DNA of 64,000 nt from Aporrectodea caliginosa (lineage: Eukaryota; Annelida; Clitellata; Crassiclitellata; Lumbricidae). Position numbers and translations under genes: made by a program. Positions 54,022-64,000 of this stretch are shown here, one piece after another. The stretch's first letter is position 1, and every line of letters begins with the position of its first letter. The stretch is taken from positions 2,538,746 through 2,602,745 of the forward strand of contig JACEVL010000143.1 of assembly GCA_020284085.1 (NCBI GenBank), written 5' to 3'. A model generated the notes under the pieces. That model did no database searches. It was not told the origin of the DNA and worked only from the letters and a program-made list of their open reading frames with translations.

Positions 54022-56844
54022 ATGCACGCCACGTCACCTCCGTTCCGTCTCTCCATCTCCATTCTTCTGCTCTCCCTCCTCATCTCAGCTTCCTCATCTT
54101 CCTCCGTCACCGTTACTTTAGACCTTCTTGAAGAAAGTCCCCCATCAACACTCGTCGGGACCCTATCCAGCGAATCCAAGATCCAGAGGCTGTTCCTCTA
54201 CGCCCCCTCTGCCTCGTCTCCTCCACGCTACAGCTTCCTGTCTCAGGACCTGACGGGGCACCAGCGTCTCTTCCATCTGACTGAGCAAGACGGTCAACTG
54301 TCCACCAGAGAACCAGTAGACCGTGAGGTTCTGTGCCCGCTGGATCCAGAGGCGACGTGCGAGATCGAGTTGGAGGTGGCCGTCCACGCCAGTTCCCTCT
54401 TGCACACGGTCAAGGTCGTGGTCCGCGTGGTTGACCTTAACGACCACTCCCCGAGGTTCGTCAAGGATGAGGTCCAGCTGAGGATCTTTGAAATGGAGGT
54501 CGCCGGAGCCGAGTTCTCCCTTCCGGAAGCGGAGGATCCGGACTCGGGACTGTTCGGGATACGGGACTTCGGACTCATTGTCGACGATCCGCCGGGAACG
54601 AACGGAACGTTCCAACTACGGGCACAACGAACGGTCGACGGAACGACGGAACTGCGCCTGGTCCTGGCGCGGAACGTCGATCGCGAGGAAGTGGAACGTT
54701 ACCGGATACGAGTCCTGGCTCGGGACGGCGGAAATCCGGTTCGTACTGGTACCCTGCTCGTCGACGTCGTCGTGCAGGACGTCAACGATAATCCTCCGCG
54801 ATTCGTGGAACCAGTCTTGGACGTCTCGATCGAAGAGAACCTCTCCAATGGAACCATCATCGGGGTGGTCAAGGCCCTCGATAGGGACTTGGGGTCAAAC
54901 GGGGTCGTGGCCTTTGCCTTCACCCGGAGCACACAGCACGCCGTTGCGGGGTTGTTCAGCGTCGGGCCGGACTCGGGCGAGATCCGGGTCATGGGATTGG
55001 TGGACTTCGAGCGGCGCAGGAGGTACAGTCTCGGAATAGTAGCCAGCGATCGGGGTTCGAACCCTCTATCCTCACACGCCGTTGTCACAGTCCACGTCAC
55101 GGACGTCAATGACAACGCGCCCCGGATATCCGTGAGTCCTCTGACGCAGTCCGGGACACCGGAAGTGAGCGAGAACGCCGGATTGGGGACCTTCGCGGCC
55201 CACGTGTCCGTGACGGACCCGGACTCCGGATTGGGTGGAGAGTGGAACTGCAGTCTGACAGGTTATTTTGGTTTCCGAATGGAGCGCATACCGGAGGTCA
55301 ACCAGAACGAGTTCAAACTGGTAACGTCTGTCATCTTCGACCGCGAGCTGGCCCAGCTGTACCACGTCACCCTGACGTGCGCCGATCACGGACTTCCGCC
55401 GCTGACGAGCTCCACGGATATCCAGGTTCGAATACTCGACGAAAACGACGAGGCGCCTCAATTTCGACTTCCGGTCTACTCGGCCTCGGTTCTGGAGAAC
55501 AACAAGGTCGGTGAATTCGTCGCAGAGGTCACGGCCTTTGACCGAGATCTCGGGGCGAACGGCGTGATCTCGTACGCGATCTCGAGTGGCGAGAAATCCG
55601 GTGTTCTCCCGGTTACCATTGATGCAAAGCTGGGACGTATCTACGCTAAGGTCGCCTTCGATCGAGAAGAAAGAGACAGCTATGAATTTCGGGTAATCGC
55701 GAGCGACGCCGGATTTCCGGTTCGTTCGGCGACTGTCAACGTCCGGTTGAACATAACGGATGTTAACGACGAACCGCCGAGATTCTCACACCGGATGTTC
55801 ACGTTCGGAACGTACGAGAACCAGCCAGGCGGCACGGAAGTTGGAACCGTGACCGCTGTGGACTTGGACGGTCCCCCGTACAACGTAATCCAGTACGAGA
55901 TCGTTGGATCGTCGATGGATACGTTCCGGATTGATTCATCCACGGGAAAGATAACGTCACTGAAGTCACTCGATCGTGAGGATGTTTCGTTCTACTTGTT
56001 GAACGTGACTGCGCGCAATCCGGGTACAGCCCTCCGGGGTGAAACACAGGTCAAGGTCATCGTAGCCGACCGCAACGACAACACCCCGCGGATTCAATTC
56101 CCCACCGCGACCAACAGCACCGTTCAGATCTCGAGCCGCGCGAGAATCGGTGACGTCATCGCCACCGTCGAAGCGGCCGATGATGACGTCGGCACGAACG
56201 CCGCGCTTCGATACGTCATCGCTGGCGGAAGTGAGGTGGCGTCTGGACTGTTTGGGGTCAATCTCCTAAGCGGGGTCATCACTGTACGTCGAGACCTCGT
56301 CAACTACGCTGACCAGTCCTTTCCGCTGCCACTCCTAGTCCACGACGAGGGGCAACCTCGCAGGTCTGCGTCGGCGTCTCTCCTTGTCACCATCAACAGC
56401 ACCCTGGAGGCGGCGACGTCTAGCTGGGGCCAGCGGGGACCGATCCCCCTCTCGACCCTTACGATGATTGCGGCCGCAGCCGGGGGCTCTTGCGTGGTCG
56501 TCATGGTAGCCGTGATCTTGTTCCTGGTCTTGCGGTGCCGGCGTCGCGGACAGGAAGTGGGTGCCAGTCAACCGGAAGGAGATAAGATGCTCCCTCTGGC
56601 GGAGGCGCGTGGTCCCATTATGCGGAACGAGAACTATCCGGACGTAAAGTCCAATCTGCTCCAGTACGATGTGGACTTGAAGCCTCTTCGAAACGAGAAA
56701 GTGATTGACAGTAAAAATAAGAAGAACTTGAATAAGAACAGGAAGAACTGGAACAAGAATAAGAAGAACTTGAGCAAGAACGAGGATGAGTTGCAAGAAA
56801 AGCAGATTGCCTGGTTGGCGACGTATGAAGATAACCTATTGCAG
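54022..56844 (+). CDS. Protocadherin exon 1: signal peptide, EC1-EC7, transmembrane
   Basis: 2823 nt uninterrupted. A single exon for the whole ectodomain is typical of protocadherins. Donor GCAG|GTAGGC at 56845 is in frame. Confidence 0.9.
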
Positions 56845-59800
56845 GTAGGCAATCGCTAAGATATTTTAATACCATAGGTTAAGACATGCAGAGGTGAGCT
56901 GGCCGGGACCTTTGAACCAGCCCTTGACATTTCCTTTGAATATTAGCACTGTACGTGGCACTGCGGAACCTTATATCCGATTTATGTATTTTTAAAACTG
57001 ATTAAACTTGAAACATATTTTGTTCTTTGTATGGTATTGTAGTGTAGGGCTGTTACAGTAGTATTATTAGGTTTTCATCATAAAATTTATCTTCATTTAC
57101 TTTAACGGTTATTCTGCAAATAGTTAGTTTGAATAAATTAATATTGTCTCCCAATTTTTGGAGCAAATGAATATGCAAAAATTAGCCCGCAATTGGCATA
57201 CGGCTCCTGAGCTGCCCTTAAAATCTTAGAGTGGCTCTCTGTTAAAAGAAGTTACCCATGCCTGGGTGAAAGTGGAGCTGCAGAGGTATTCGTCCGACCA
57301 CTCGCAGTAACCAACGATCAGATAGAGTGACGTTTCGCCATTATGGCGAGATATGGGCGTATAAAGGTAGCTTTAAGAGTGAAGAACAGTTGGTTGGTTA
57401 GTTGTTTTTAAACAGGTCATAACAAGATGAACTTTTTCGGTATCCTCCTTTAAAAAGGCTTGGGACATAGCACTGCAAGAGTAAAGCAGTGGCGGAGTTC
57501 TACCACAGAGTGAGTTTACATGAAAGTGGCGAACAGTTGCAGCAGGCGCTTCAAGTTTTCGAACAGAGTCTTGAAACTTTCTCGAAGCGAGATAACTAAA
57601 AGCTTAAAATACAATACAATAATGAACACCATTTTTGTGAATGCTTCTGTTACAGACCTACAAGCAGAAGAACAACAAGATGGCCGACCCCTGTTCTGCA
57701 TCCACGTCGCCGTTGCCTAGCAACCTCCTCTCGCCGCTCCTCGCCTCCTCTCTCTTCCCTCCTGCTTCCCGTCGCTTCCGTCCAGATACTTGATGAGAAG
57801 CCCTGAAGATGCCCTGGAAAGCCCAGAGGGCAGACTGGAACTACTCGCCCTGACCAGGCATCGTTGTTGACGGCTGAGGCAAGGCATCCGATGCCCTGTG
57901 GCTGCTGCAGCAGGAATAGGCATCACCTGAAACAGACGCCAACTCAGGTCTCTTCCTCCCCTCCCCTCCCCTCCCCTCCTACACCACCCATGCACCCACG
58001 CAGAGTTCAAGGAAAACTTCAAGACAACGAAAAGATTTATACGCAAAACATTGTTTACAATGAGATTTTCGCAATTTCATGAACTCTCAAGACCTTTAGT
58101 CATCCTGGACATAACCTCCATTACCTCCTAGCCCCTTTTTATATACTGTCCAGATCTAGGGGGCTAGCGCGCCCCTACCGATGTGTGTGGTTGTCGACGG
58201 CTACGCCGCGATCTATGTGGCTGGCCCACCTCGCGTAAAGATTACTTACCAGCTTCGCTGGATTCGCTAGGGGAGGCACGAGTCGTGTAGGGCGCTAGCG
58301 CGCCTCCTACCGATGCGTGTGGTTGTCGACGGCTACGCCGCGAGATAAATGCGTGTGGATTCGCTAGGGGCGCCACGAGTCGTGTAGGGCGCTAGCGCGC
58401 CCCTACCGATGCGTGTGGTTGTCGACGGCTACGCCGCGAGATAAATGCGTGCTGCCATCTGGCGAATGACTCGCGAAACAGCGTTACACGACAGATGGAC
58501 GCACTCACGCAGGGAGATTTCTGTGCGTTTATATTATTAATTTGGCACCGGTTCTCCTGCAGTGGGAAAATTCCTGCCGGTCCGTGAAACTGAAAAGTAA
58601 CTGCACAGAAGAAGGTATACGTTGAAATGAATATTAACGACGAAATGTATAACCAATGTATTTTATAATAGTTAAAAAATTAAACGGTAATACGCTGACA
58701 CGAAGTTCAGAAGGACGCGGGTTCGATACCACCTAGCGTACGAGCATATTGGCAGAGTCTGAAGAAAAGTTGCAGCTTGCGCTTCAAGTTACCGAACAGA
58801 GTCGAGAAAACTTTCCCGATGCGAGATATTTAACAGTTTCTAATACATTACAACACAATAATTAACACCATTTGTGTGACTGCTTCTGTTACAGACTTAC
58901 AAGCAGAAGAACAACAAGATGGCCGACCCATGTTCTGCAGCTACGTCGCCGTTGCCTAGCAACAGGATGCTGCCGACTCCACCTCCCCTCCTCCTCCTGC
59001 TTCTTCGCATCCGTCCAAACAACTTCAGAAGAAGCGATGATAGACAACGAATGAGGAGAGATTCAGAGGACAGACTGGCACTACTCGCCCTGACCATCCA
59101 CCGCATCAGATGCCCTGTGGCTGCTGCAGCAGAGAAAGGCATCACGGGAAACAGACGACAGCTCAGGTATCTTCGGGCGGATGAATAGATGAATGCTTCG
59201 GTGACTGTATTCCTGCGTGTGTATACGCAAGCATGCGTGTATGCATGCATTATGCACGTACATACATACATACATACATACATACAGACATACATCCCTC
59301 CCCGATAGCGCGATGGATCACACACTGGCATAGAGAGCGAGAGGTACCGAGATCGAGATCTGTAGGCGGACATGCTTTGTAGGCTGCTATTAGCCGTGTT
59401 TTGCAGGCTGTCATGTTCTGTTAGTAGTTAAGATTTATGTCTTCTGTCATTTGTGTTCTTGTGAATTTTTTAATTGTCATAACATGTAAATGTACAGCGC
59501 AGTGCGTTTGTCAGGCTCTTCGTTAAAGAAAAGATATTATATATATATACATACATACAAACATACATATGTACTTACGTCCGTACGTACGCACTTATGT
59601 ATGTAATGACTGCATTTTTAGATAATGACTATATATTAATTAACTCTAACATTCAAGTGAGTGCACTACAATATCGGAGCGTGTACGGATCTCATACCAA
59701 CAAGTTGTTTCTTGAATTCAAATTGCTAACTGCTGAAAAAATTAGGATAGCGCAAATAATTCAAGTATCGGTATGAGCGCAATCTGTTACCTGCAGCTAT

Positions 59801-61184
59801 ATAACCAAAAACTCTTCCTCCTTACCTCTGAACTTAATTCCTATGCCACTAGAAGCAACAGGATGTCTCGACGACTCTTTGCGGCTTTGCCCACAAAAAC
59901 TCGACTGTTTTCTATTAGATTTGCAGGGGCTAGGGTATGGAATAGGTCTAGTATTCCCCTGTGGATCCGCCAATTGACTGTTTTACAAATATTTAAGAAT
60001 AAATTACGCCACTATCTGATACATCAGGGCCCTTGAATGAATGCTACTCACTTGTATGAGTGTTTGGTTAAGTTCAATTAGTTCAGCTAGACGGTTGACC
60101 AGAACAACGGAAGATCCACAAGAAAGCTTCTTCCTGTTTTCAAAAGATCTCTGTTACTGTGGTTAGATTCAACGCTGTCGCATGCCTTGCTACAATGGGG
60201 CCCTAGAACTCTGGTCCTTACTTGGTAACCGAAACGTCGTTGAATCAATAATAATAATAACAATAAAATATGTTGTCGGTTAAAGGAATAATAAATTGAA
60301 TTGAATTGAATATAAATGCAAGAATTGTCTCTGTATGTTTTGCTATGCCGCTTTATTACAACTTTCCTCAATCAATCAATCAATCAGAATTTATATAGCC
60401 CCCTTCAACATCGCTACTCTACTCCGCGACCTTCTGCACGTTTCTTACCAGTTGTTGTTTCCTTTCAGTCGCCAGATGGCGGTTGTATCGCGGCTCCGTT
60501 GACTGACCGTTCTTCTGACCAGGGCTCAGTGACCGATAGCGGACGAGGTCAGAGCGAAGATGGGGAACACTTGACCTCGCTGACCTCGAGCTTGCGCCAA
60601 GGTAAATAGCGTTTAATAAATAAACGGCGATTATCGTTTATGTAAGAACAGGATGTGTGTCAAATTTTAATGAATTCTCTCCAACATATTGATGGTTCTG
60701 TAAATTCTGTTTCTATTTCAAAGATGATTTAAGTGCAGGGTTTCTGCCGGGAGATGCCCCGACTGTCGATGACCTGGCCAGCCGAGCCGATGACGTGTTG
60801 TTCGATGCCATCATAAATGACCCCGGGCATGTCTTACGTCGAATGTGCCAGGAGCGACCGACCAGTCGATATGACCTCCGACCTAGGCCCACCCCTTCGT
60901 CATTCCAGCAAAGGACAGCAAGAACTTTCTACCGCGCATGCTGCATAAAAACACTTATTAGCTGCCCTGTGTGGTCTTACATTCCGTATAGTGTACAACA
61001 ATCCAATACTTTTATCCAGTATAGATATGAACATTACCCATATCTATAATTAGTCTTAGCTCCTTTATAATAACAATAAGTTACGCACTTTTGTCGTTGG
61101 CTGCGTTATGACAGCCAGTTTCGGAATAAACGACAATACAATACAACTTTTGAAATAATGAGCGCTGGATGTCGCTGCGAACAT

Positions 61185-61256
<72 letters not shown>

Positions 61257-61953
61257 TATCATGATGATGACAGCAGATGACGATGACGATTATGGTGATG
61301 ATCTGGGTCTAAGCTTACATGTGCATTACACAAATTATACACAGGATGTTTTATATGCAGCATAGTAAGCATGTGTCGCTATAGAACTCTTATTCGTGTC
61401 GTTTTGTCTTTCAGTACGTCACTTCCCTATTCCGGGAGATCATCAGTTGGCCACGTACGCCAACAGTCCTCTCGGTCAACCGGTCGGATGGCCGACAAGA
61501 CCAACTTGCGTCAACGCTGGGTGTCGTTGCGAACATTCAGAACACCAGAGACTTACGTGGAATAGAGCTCTGCCAGAACAGCATAGACTTGTATCACATA
61601 AACCGCAGACTGACGTCACAGCTCCCAGATTCGGGTCGCGGCCCCCAACCGGAAGTAGCATCGCCGGATCTATCCCCACCGGAAATACCCTGAACGGAAG
61701 TACTGTTCACTGCAGGCGCATCCCAGGTGAAAGTACCTTCACCGGAACTGTCCCGACTGGGGGAGGAAGTGTTCATGGTGCTACCGGAAACGGGGGTCAC
61801 GTGATAAGAAACGGGAGGAAGGAGGAGGAAGAGGATGGATATCTTTCTGATGACGCCACAACGACTTCCGGCAGTTACGATCTCGAGAGCAAAGACAGTA
61901 ACGTCTGGAGAGAACAGCAGCGCCCATGCACGTCCGAGGCATCGCGTGTCTAG
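54022..61953 (+). CDS. Delta-type protocadherin (large ectodomain exon plus cytoplasmic exons)
   Basis: A homophilic-adhesion-type cadherin of the cell surface. Exon 1 (54022-56844) encodes a signal peptide (RLSISILLLSLLISASSSSS), then seven cadherin repeats. Ca-binding linkers DLNDHSP, DVNDNPP, DVNDNAP, DENDEAP, DVNDEPP and DRNDNTP fall near residues 137, 252, 360, 472, 579 and 682; the seventh repeat lacks one. A membrane helix lies at about 814-838 and a Lys/Asn-rich cytoplasmic start follows. The exon ends at CAG|GTAGGC (phase 0); unspliced it stops five codons later. The simplest in-frame continuation is 60469-60601 plus 61415-61953, giving 1164 residues, with a VTDSGRGQSEDG motif and a terminal TTTSGSYDLE like the tails of non-clustered protocadherins. 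ATG 54022 was chosen because it directly precedes the signal peptide; in-frame ATGs at 53944 and 53989 would only add a hydrophilic leader. The ectodomain is firm; the cytoplasmic exon chain is inferred from splice sites. Confidence 0.88.
56890..57270. mobile_element. hAT-like element, relative of 12131-12514, 5' end decayed
   Basis: CCGGGACCTTTGAACCAG, CAAATGAATATGCAAAAATTAG and AAGAAGTTACCCATGCCTG align with the 12131-12514 copy. The left terminal repeat is lost. Confidence 0.75.
57656..57947 (+). pseudogene. Duplicated protocadherin cytoplasmic exon, copy 1 (frame disrupted)
   Basis: Acceptor CTTCTGTTACAG then TYKQKNNKMADPCSASTSPL, in phase with exon 1. After about 24 codons it diverges from copy 2 and reaches TGA at codon 46. 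The conserved 3' part is in another frame. It ends at ACTCAG|GTCTCT. It may act as an alternative short C-terminus. Confidence 0.5.
58150..58450 (+). repeat. GC-rich minisatellite, three units of about 97-128 bp
   Basis: GCTAGCGCGCC...CTACCGATGCGTGTGGTTGTC and GACGGCTACGCCGCGA recur starting near 58163, 58292 and 58390. GATTCGCTAGGGG...CACGAGTCGTGTAGGGCG links the units. Confidence 0.85.
58685..58745 (+). mobile_element. SINE family D head fragment
   Basis: GGTAATACGCTGACACGAAG and CGCGGGTTCGATACCAC (B box) match 1375-1430. Confidence 0.5.
58895..59188 (+). CDS. Duplicated protocadherin cytoplasmic exon, copy 2 (frame intact)
   Basis: The same acceptor and TYKQKNNKMADPCSAATSPL start, in phase 0. 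The frame stays open past a possible donor CTCAG|GTATCT at 59167 and stops TAG at 59188. If spliced it leaves phase 2, which does not fit the 60469 exon, so it is more likely an alternative C-terminal exon (98 codons including stop). Confidence 0.5.
   Translation, partial: TYKQKNNKMADPCSAATSPLPSNRMLPTPPPLLLLLLRIRPNNFRRSDDRQRMRRDSEDRLALLALTIHRIRCPVAAAAEKGITGNRRQLRYLRADE
59405..59545 (+). mobile_element. Retroposon 3' end (family G)
   Basis: TGTTAGTAGTTAAGATTTATG, CATGTAAATGTACAGCGCAG, GTTTGTCAGGC and AAAGAAAAGATATTAT, followed by a TA/CATA microsatellite. Confidence 0.65.
59600..60040 (+). pseudogene. LINE ORF2 C-terminal remnant
   Basis: Frames read LLTAEKIRIAQIIQ, then RLFSIRFAGARVWNRSSIPL and FKNKLRHYLI, the usual end of a non-LTR retrotransposon reverse transcriptase. 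It sits in a protocadherin intron. Confidence 0.75.
60469..60601 (+). CDS. Protocadherin cytoplasmic exon with DSGRG motif
   Basis: 133 nt, acceptor TTTCCTTTCAG, donor CAAG|GTAAAT. Phase 0 in, phase 1 out. It encodes SPDGGCIAAPL and GSVTDSGRGQSEDGEH, resembling a conserved cytoplasmic motif of delta-protocadherins. Confidence 0.7.
60724..61049 (+). CDS. Alternative protocadherin C-terminal exon
   Basis: Acceptor CTATTTCAAAG enters in phase 1 after 60601 (GAT formed across the junction). The frame DLSAGFLPGDAPTVDDLASR...DVLFDAIINDPGHVL runs to TAA at 61047-61049. An AATAAA lies at 61125. The last part may come from an inserted retroposon tail. No good phase-compatible donor was found, so it probably ends the message. 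Confidence 0.5.
61185..61262 (+). repeat. (GAT)n microsatellite
   Basis: About 24 ATG/GAT units. Confidence 0.95.
61415..61953 (+). CDS. Protocadherin last exon, C-terminal tail
   Basis: 539 nt after TTTGTCTTTCAG, entering in phase 1 (GTA across the junction from 60601). It is Thr/Gly/Pro-rich with FTGTVPTGGGSVHGATG, then an acidic EEEEDGYLSDDATTTSGS and stop TAG 61951-61953. The TTSGSY stretch near the end is a hallmark of related protocadherin tails. Confidence 0.7.
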
Positions 61954-62029
61954 GGAAGCTGGTTGGACGAAGAATTGACCACTCGCTGACCACGTAGTGA
62001 CCACTGACCATAGAATTATCTAAACATTT

Positions 62030-62115
62030 TTAATTCATTCGTTCATTCTGAGAATTTATATAGCGCCTCTTCAAGGTTTCAACTCAGAGGCACTCTGCGC
62101 GCTAGCCTATTTATG
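62030..62115 (-). mobile_element. LINE/SINE 3' tail
   Basis: TTCATTCGTTCATTCTGAG, AATTTATATAGCGCCTCTTC and CTCAGAGGCACTC: the shared 3' stem, reverse orientation. Confidence 0.6.
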
Positions 62116-62710
62116 ATGTTAGGTATCATTACGAACGGAAATATTTCATCAATTAGCAAAACAATATACAGTAAGCAGGAAGAGTCACCAGTGGCGGGCC
62201 CACGCACACACGTGGAACCAACCAACGGATTCCCGTCGAAAGCTGACAGATGGCATGGATGTTCAGAGTCTCTGTGCCAATTTACGTCGATAGAGTAGAG
62301 CGGCCACAGTTGACTAACATTGACCAATGACTAAGAACGTAATGCACTGGAGTGGACCGATAAGTTAATGCTTACAATCAACTGCCCGTTGATCAGAGGT
62401 GAATAACTGTACATAACTTTGGGGGAAAGATTTTTTCGGGGCCGGATTTTTGCACTTATGTGTGGGGGACAGATAGGCCTCAGTAAAAACTTTTTGCGGA
62501 CAGTCCCCCTCTGTCCCGACCCCCGCGATTTACGCCACTACCATTGGTTACTGACCATCACTGACAGTGCAGTGACCACTAGCTATTAATAACTGACTTT
62601 GGGATATCTAGCAAATGACTAAAATAAACTGCCATGACCTCACAACTGATAACTGACTATCACTGACAATTCATTACTTACAACTTGTCTGCTGTATTGA
62701 CCACGTACAG
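62116..62710. other. Non-coding DNA, no gene recognised
   Basis: 62405-62530 (GGGGCCGGATTTTTGCAC, CCCCTCTGTCCCGACCCCC) looks like part of an unresolved DNA element. The rest has irregular TGACCA/TGACTA words. Confidence 0.4.
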
Positions 62711-62714
62711 CGAA

Positions 62715-62740
62715 CCATGAACATAATAATAATAATAATG

Positions 62741-62778
<38 letters not shown>

Positions 62779-62810
62779 GATGATGATGATGATGATGAGA
62801 ATGAGAACGA

Positions 62811-62884
<74 letters not shown>

Positions 62885-62930
62885 TAGTAAGAATATATAT
62901 AATAACGGAACATTAGAACAATAATAATAG

Positions 62931-62973
<43 letters not shown>

Positions 62974-62985
62974 AATAATAATACA
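62715..62985 (+). repeat. (AAT)n / (GAT)n microsatellite
   Basis: ATAATA and ATGATG arrays. Confidence 0.95.
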
Positions 62986-63714
62986 TATGTGACGTCATAA
63001 TTGTAATTGCTGTAACCTGAAAAATTAGAATGACGTAGTTTATCACCAATGGCAACTGTTGCAGTATCAATCTACAATCCAATGAGGTCATGTTGTCCTA
63101 GAGACGTGTTATGAAAAACGATGTCATCTTCAGTATTAGGCATTCAAACTGTAGGTGGCAGCAGTGTTGTCTAACAAAGAGTATCAATCGAATGCTGGAG
63201 GAGGCGTAAGAAACCTGAGCGCTAGTGACTAGAGCTGCGTCGACTCCTCGAGTGTTGTCTTTGCCACATCACACACCTCGTCAGGAGTTCCAGAAGGCAT
63301 TCGATTGCATGTCGTATTCAATTACACGAATATCATAGAATTTAACAGATCCGCGGTTCACCAACCTTTTGAAATAAAGAGTGGACTTGAGCACGTAAAT
63401 TCTTAAAGGTACAATAATTAGTTAAAACTAATTATTATGCATGTACATAATTAGTATGTATATATGCAAACCTCAAAACCAACGTTGGGTGTCATACTAG
63501 CAGCATGGAACACGTTACGCAGAGACGTGCTCGTCCACGATGACCCTAGGAGCAAATTGGTTGGTGAGCGATCTCCAAGGACTTAGTCATGAAAACCTAA
63601 AGTGATTGTAGGCTGAGCATTCCTCCCTTTCTTTCTACGGTATCGATTTATATTCTACTAAACTCTTCGAAACTGTCAGACAGCGAAATTAATAATTATA
63701 ATGAAACAGAAGTG
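62986..63714. other. Non-coding DNA, no feature recognised
   Basis: Unique AT-rich sequence without a coding frame or a recognised repeat. Confidence 0.4.
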
Positions 63715-63995
63715 AAAGCTAATAATCGCTGTATAGCGACCTATATTACTCCACATGATGCATTAAGGCCAGAAATCTAGTATTAACGCATCGGGTAGAG
63801 ACAGTTTCAATATTTATAGGTGATTTCCCGCCAAATGATATTTTATATTTTGTCTAAGAAGTGCATACATTTTGGGCCAAACGTTCTGAAATTTTAGCCC
63901 TGATTTTCTGATGGTTTAAGTTTATGGAAACCTAATTAGTCAATTCCCGACAAGTGGTCCATTCTCTCGGCCGACGTCACTTCCGTAGTCTGTGC
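63715..63995 (+). mobile_element. Dispersed repeat family F, forward copy
   Basis: AATCGCTGTATAGCGACC, TTTCCCGCCAAATGATATTT, CCGACAAGTGGTCCATTC and CTCGGCCGACGTCAC match the reverse complement of 20150-20465. It may continue beyond the window. Confidence 0.75.
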
Positions 63996-64000
63996 TCAGG

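Noticed and set aside
53345..54037. Cys-rich VCLSVCLS frame on the minus strand upstream of the protocadherin
   Set aside because: A CAGA/CATA microsatellite read on the other strand; not a disulfide-rich secreted protein.
57717..58046. Minus-strand frames over the duplicated protocadherin exons
   Set aside because: The plus strand has matching acceptors, phase and conserved peptide; the minus frames lack splice sites.

Overview
This is a stretch of bilaterian animal nuclear genome, not a bacterial, organellar or viral sequence. It holds spliced genes with GT-AG introns, animal-specific protein families (arfaptin, a TNF-receptor-like protein, a delta-type protocadherin), very dense microsatellites, tRNA-derived SINEs, LINE tails and short DNA transposons. 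The frequent TAGGCCTAT-type words and a foldback transposon with modular arms recall marine deuterostome genomes such as sea urchins or hemichordates. Other marine invertebrates are not excluded, and the species cannot be named from the sequence.

Layout. At 1121-2857 (minus) lie the first three coding exons of an arfaptin gene, which continues off the left edge. At 8154-11240 (plus) is a large uninterrupted reading frame for a signal-peptide-bearing, multi-pass membrane protein of no recognised family. At 16802-25243 (minus) six phase-compatible exons encode a cysteine-rich, single-pass, TNFR-like receptor whose 5' exons lie farther right or were not found. The interval 25.3-53.9 kb has no convincing gene: it is simple-sequence arrays, LINE 3' tails, SINEs and MITEs, plus one CpG-rich block and one weak candidate exon. 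At 54022-61953 (plus) is a protocadherin with one giant exon for the seven-cadherin ectodomain and membrane segment, then small cytoplasmic exons. One of these is tandemly duplicated, and there are two alternative C-terminal exons.

The genes do not form an operon or a pathway. All four proteins work at membranes: two surface receptor or adhesion molecules, one polytopic membrane protein, and one BAR-domain protein of Golgi membranes.

The most noteworthy non-genic structure is a 1.39 kb foldback element (45575-46960). It has a 9-bp target-site duplication and arms made of 16-bp modules in mirrored order. Four non-autonomous hAT-like elements have readable 8-bp target duplications. Several LINE and SINE families share the same 3' stem-loop tail and grade into microsatellites, which may explain the repeat density.
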